Source: Betaproteobacteria bacterium TMED156 (GTDB lineage Bacteria > Pseudomonadota > Gammaproteobacteria > Burkholderiales > Burkholderiaceae_A). From it: a stretch of DNA of 8,801 nt. The position numbers and the translations under genes were made by a program. The notes beneath the pieces are model-generated. The model was given only the letters and a program-made list of their open reading frames with translations. It did no database searches and was not told the origin of the DNA. Positions 5,818 to 8,801 of the stretch are shown here, piece after piece; the first letter of the stretch is position 1; the number at the start of each line of letters is the position of its first letter. Location: positions 1 through 8,801 of the forward strand of contig NHHF01000063.1 of NCBI GenBank assembly GCA_002171155.1, written 5' to 3'.

Positions 5818-8442
5818 ATGCAAGTACTCGACGACAAAATTATTAAAAAGTTAAAAAATGAAGTTGTTAACATAAAAAATAAAGAAGAACTTTTGTGGAC
5901 CAAGAATTCATCCCCAATACTCTTAATGAAAAATTTGTCAAAAAACTTAGATAGTATAATTGTACAAATATGGTCTCTTTCCAAAATCACAGATTTAGCT
6001 TGCTTGATAGCAGTTGGAGGTTTTGGGAGAGGTGAATTGTCACCTCACTCCGACATTGATTTACAAATCATAGTTCAAGAGAAAAACATCAATGATGAAA
6101 TTCACAATTCTATCTCTAGTTTTGTTTCTACATTATGGGACGTTGGTCTTGAAGCTGGACACAGTGTAAGGACTGTTGATGAAACAATAGACTTAGCTAA
6201 AATTGACACCAGCGTAGCAACAGCAACTCTAGAATTAAGGTTTTTAACAGGAAAAAAGTCATTATTTAACAAACTTAAAGATGATAGAAAACTTAAAATC
6301 GATTCTATAAATTTTGCCAGGCACAAACTTTTTGAACTTCGTCAAAGACATACTCGCCATCAAAATACTCCTTACAGCCTTGAGCCCAATGTTAAAGAGT
6401 CCCCTGGTGGACTGAGAGATTTACATACTGTTCAATGGATTTGTATGGAGTTTGAATTTGGAAAAAGCTGGAGACAATTGGCTTTCAATAACCTTATAAC
6501 CATTGAGGAAGCAAGGCATCTTTACAGACAACAAAGCATAATACAATCCATCCGAGGTCATTTGCATATTTCTGCAAAAAGAAGAGAGGATCGACTGGTT
6601 TTTGACTTGCAAACCGAGGTCGCAAAAAGATTGGGTATAACAGATTCGAATGGTAGAAGAGCAAGTGAAATTTTAATGCAAAAGTACTTTAGGGCTGCGA
6701 AATTGGTATTACAAATCAGCGAAATGATTTTGGCTAATCTCGAACCAAAACTTTTTCCTCAAGCAAAAGATTACAAAGCTGAAATTACAACCAAAATCAC
6801 AGATACTATAAACATTAAGAATCAAGATGGTGCTTTAATCAAAAAAATCAGTATTGTTTTTCTCGAATGTAGAGGTTTTTTGAGTTTGCAAAATATTCAA
6901 GATATTAAAAAGTATCCAGAAACAATCTTAAAAATTTTCCATGTTTTTCAAACAAATTCCAACATTAGAGCACTAAGTCCTGAAACTACTCGTTTAATTT
7001 GGAATAATCGCAATATAGTTAATACTGAATTTAGAAAAAATCCTACTAATAAAGAAGTTTTTATTCAGATTTTCAAGGAATCAAAGAATATTACTAAGAC
7101 TTTAAAGCTTATGAATAATTTAGGGATTATGAGCAGAATGCTTCCTGTTTTCAGGAAAATTGTAGGTCAAATGCAACATGACTTATTTCATGTTTATACA
7201 GTCGACCAGCATACATTGCAAGTAATAAAAAACATAGAAAGGTATACAAAAGAGGAACATGCTCACGAATTTCCCAAATGTTCAAGTCTCATGTCAAAAT
7301 TTCAAGATAAATGGAGACTATACTTGGCAGCACTATTTCACGATATTGCTAAAGGCAGAGGTGGAGATCACTCAGAATTAGGTGCTAAAGATGTTAAAAC
7401 TTTTTGTAAAAATTTCAAACTAAATGATGTAGATTCAAATTTGATTGAATTTTTAGTCAGAGAACATTTAACAATGTCACAATTTATTCAAAAATTTGAC
7501 GTCGATGAAGAATCAACTATAAATATGTTTTCCCAGAAGGTAAAAAATAAAGAACAACTTGTTGCACTATACTTACTTACAGTAGCAGATATTAGAGGAA
7601 CATCTCCAAAAGTTTGGAATAACTGGAAAGGAAGACTTTTAGAAAGACTATTTGATAATACTCTTATTAAATTAGATTCAAATTCCAATAGTAGTAAGGA
7701 ATCCAGTAAATCAATAAAAATAAAGGAGTACAGTAAAAACTTTTTAAATAATAATGAAGCTATAGATTTTTTTTCTAAAATGAATGTTTCTTATTTTTTA
7801 AAACATGATGCATCAGATATAGAATGGCATTCCAGTGCTCTTTCGAAAAAAACTAATTCTAAAAATCCAATTGTCAAAGCGAAATTAGATGAAGAAATAG
7901 ATAGTATAAAATTAATTGTATACGAGAAGATTAGTCAGGGCCTTTTTACAAAAATAGTTAGATATTTTGATTCAAATTCATTCGCAGTTCTTGACGCTAA
8001 GATTAATACTTTAAAAAATGGCTATGCTCTGAACACTTTTCTTTTAAACAAAAACATCAAAAGTGAATTGACAGTTGATACTATTTTCAGTTTAGAGGAA
8101 GGCTTAACAAGTCATTTAAAAAAACAAATTAAAAACGATTTAATCAAGAGTGGAAGAAAATCAAGACAATCTAAATATTTTCCAATAACTCCTACGGTTG
8201 AATTATCAGTAGATGAAAAAAAAGAATTTCACATACTTTCTCTTACTGCTGGAGACAGACCAGGGTTACTATACAACATTGCGATGGTTCTTCAGGAACA
8301 TAATATTTCTGTTGAAACTGCAAGAATCTCTACGCTTGGTGAAAGGGTTGAAGATGTATTTGTTGTTAAAGGAGAAAATTTGGATGACAGTAAGAAATCA
8401 ATTCAACTAGAGACGGATCTTATGTTAACACTAGAAGCGTAG
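5818..8442 (+). CDS. glnD: Bifunctional PII uridylyltransferase/uridylyl-removing enzyme
   Basis: GlnD senses glutamine: when it is scarce it uridylylates the PII signal protein, and when abundant it removes UMP, so setting glutamine synthetase activity and nitrogen gene expression. The 874-residue protein has the full architecture (E. coli 890). The nucleotidyltransferase domain carries GGFGRGELSPHSDIDL at 67-82, with metal-binding D79 and D81. A middle helical region includes ESPGGLRDLHT at 194-204. The HD hydrolase domain has H458, TVDQH at 461-465, HDIAKGRGGDHS at 508-519, VREH at 547-550 and VADIRGT near 589-595. Two C-terminal ACT domains lie at about 697-755 and 803-874. ACT2 has a normal AGDRPGLLYN loop. 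ACT1 has EKISQGLF where relatives carry a D-x-P-x-L-F-like turn. A Ser/Asn/Lys-rich linker at about 621-640 separates HD and ACT parts. FLKHDASDIEWH is betaproteobacteria-like. The ATG follows the map stop by one base with only a weak purine-rich site upstream. Confidence 0.97.
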   Translation: MQVLDDKIIKKLKNEVVNIKNKEELLWTKNSSPILLMKNLSKNLDSIIVQIWSLSKITDLACLIAVGGFGRGELSPHSDIDLQIIVQEKNINDEIHNSISSFVSTLWDVGLEAGHSVRTVDETIDLAKIDTSVATATLELRFLTGKKSLFNKLKDDRKLKIDSINFARHKLFELRQRHTRHQNTPYSLEPNVKESPGGLRDLHTVQWICMEFEFGKSWRQLAFNNLITIEEARHLYRQQSIIQSIRGHLHISAKRREDRLVFDLQTEVAKRLGITDSNGRRASEILMQKYFRAAKLVLQISEMILANLEPKLFPQAKDYKAEITTKITDTINIKNQDGALIKKISIVFLECRGFLSLQNIQDIKKYPETILKIFHVFQTNSNIRALSPETTRLIWNNRNIVNTEFRKNPTNKEVFIQIFKESKNITKTLKLMNNLGIMSRMLPVFRKIVGQMQHDLFHVYTVDQHTLQVIKNIERYTKEEHAHEFPKCSSLMSKFQDKWRLYLAALFHDIAKGRGGDHSELGAKDVKTFCKNFKLNDVDSNLIEFLVREHLTMSQFIQKFDVDEESTINMFSQKVKNKEQLVALYLLTVADIRGTSPKVWNNWKGRLLERLFDNTLIKLDSNSNSSKESSKSIKIKEYSKNFLNNNEAIDFFSKMNVSYFLKHDASDIEWHSSALSKKTNSKNPIVKAKLDEEIDSIKLIVYEKISQGLFTKIVRYFDSNSFAVLDAKINTLKNGYALNTFLLNKNIKSELTVDTIFSLEEGLTSHLKKQIKNDLIKSGRKSRQSKYFPITPTVELSVDEKKEFHILSLTAGDRPGLLYNIAMVLQEHNISVETARISTLGERVEDVFVVKGENLDDSKKSIQLETDLMLTLEA

Positions 8443-8452
8443 ATTTAGACAA

Positions 8453-8801
8453 TTACTTATAATCATCACTAATTTTTATACCTCTCAAAGATAATTGTTT
8501 GTCAAACAATGACCTACCTGAAAAAGCTCTAGTAAATTGTTGTGAGCTAACTACACTTATCATTGCTAATACTGCCCAATCATAACTCCCGGTTAATTCA
8601 AAAACAATTACAACTGCAGCCAGAGGTGCTCCAATAACAGCACCAATACAACTTGCTGCTCCTAAAATTGCAAAACCGGAACCAGAGGTCGCATTTCCAA
8701 ACAATATGACATCAGCAGTTGCTCCAACCATTGCACCTAGAAACAATGCAGGCGCAAAAACCCCTCCAAATAAACCAAAACCAATACATAAGCTTGTAAA
8801 A
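8453..8801 (-). CDS. CLC-family chloride channel or Cl-/H+ antiporter, C-terminal part (cut by right edge)
   Basis: About 116 C-terminal codons are visible and the reading frame stays open to the window edge. Near the edge the protein reads CIGFGLFGGVFAPALFLGAMVG, containing the CLC selectivity motif G-x-F-x-P (GVFAP) followed by the usual small-residue helix. The hydrophobic stretch GAASCIGAVIGAPLAAVVIVFELTG then resembles the late CLC helices, with the frequent FELTG sequence. The protein ends about 40 residues after FELTG with a short charged tail (RGIKISDDYK). There is no CBS pair, so this is the short type as in E. coli ClcA rather than the CBS-bearing type. The gating glutamate lies beyond the edge, so channel and antiporter cannot be told apart. 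The gene converges on glnD with a 10-nt gap and has no obvious link to it. Confidence 0.85.
   Translation of the reverse strand, partial: FTSLCIGFGLFGGVFAPALFLGAMVGATADVILFGNATSGSGFAILGAASCIGAVIGAPLAAVVIVFELTGSYDWAVLAMISVVSSQQFTRAFSGRSLFDKQLSLRGIKISDDYK

Noticed and set aside
7678..7740. Ser/Asn/Lys-rich stretch of GlnD as a possible insertion or repeat
   Set aside because: It sits in the linker between HD and ACT parts, which varies in the family. The codons show no tandem repeat at the DNA level and the frame is intact.
8453..8746. A small 97-residue protein starting at TTG 8746 on the minus strand
   Set aside because: The frame stays open to the window edge, and the upstream residues carry the CLC GVFAP motif, so this is the end of a larger gene.
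1..8801. Mobile element, defence system, CRISPR array or biosynthetic cluster
   Set aside because: All genes are recognised housekeeping families except the partial transporter gene. There are no direct repeats, transposase or integrase motifs, or base-composition breaks that I could see.

Overview
The window is a compact, AT-rich stretch of ordinary bacterial core genome. Its proteins look betaproteobacterial, most likely Burkholderiales-like. The clearest signs are the EF-Ts N-terminus ([12 protein letters not shown], then LRVKLGSKA), the UppS N-terminus (ISST..VPKV..IP), the GlnD segment FLKHDASDIEWH, and the gene order frr-uppS-cdsA-dxr with map-glnD divergent from rpsB. The low GC, overlapping genes and gaps of 1-15 nt suggest a small, streamlined genome. 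That lifestyle reading is inference, and no species can be named from the sequence.

Layout. From 4970 leftward on the minus strand runs one tightly packed gene string: rpsB, tsf, pyrH, frr, uppS, cdsA and dxr, the last cut by the left edge. From 5013 rightward on the plus strand run map and glnD, one base apart. A CLC-type chloride channel or antiporter gene, cut by the right edge, comes back on the minus strand and converges on glnD with a 10-nt gap. No stretch of 300 bases lacks a gene. The longest non-coding interval is the 42 nt between rpsB and map. I saw no tRNA, rRNA, CRISPR array, insertion sequence, phage gene or convincing terminator.

How the genes fit together. The minus-strand string joins translation (ribosomal protein S2, EF-Ts, ribosome recycling factor) and pyrimidine nucleotide supply (UMP kinase) with envelope precursors: undecaprenyl diphosphate (UppS), CDP-diacylglycerol (CdsA) and the first committed MEP-pathway step (Dxr), which leads to the isoprenoids UppS uses. 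The plus-strand pair joins N-terminal methionine removal (Map) with the nitrogen-status sensor that uridylylates PII (GlnD).

I found no undescribed multi-gene system. The points most worth checking are: (1) two predicted divergent promoters packed face to face in the 42-nt rpsB-map gap, each with its -35 box inside the opposite gene; (2) a glycine in place of the nearly invariant tryptophan of the UppS active-site signature, inside a G6 run; (3) a degenerate first ACT motif in an otherwise complete GlnD.
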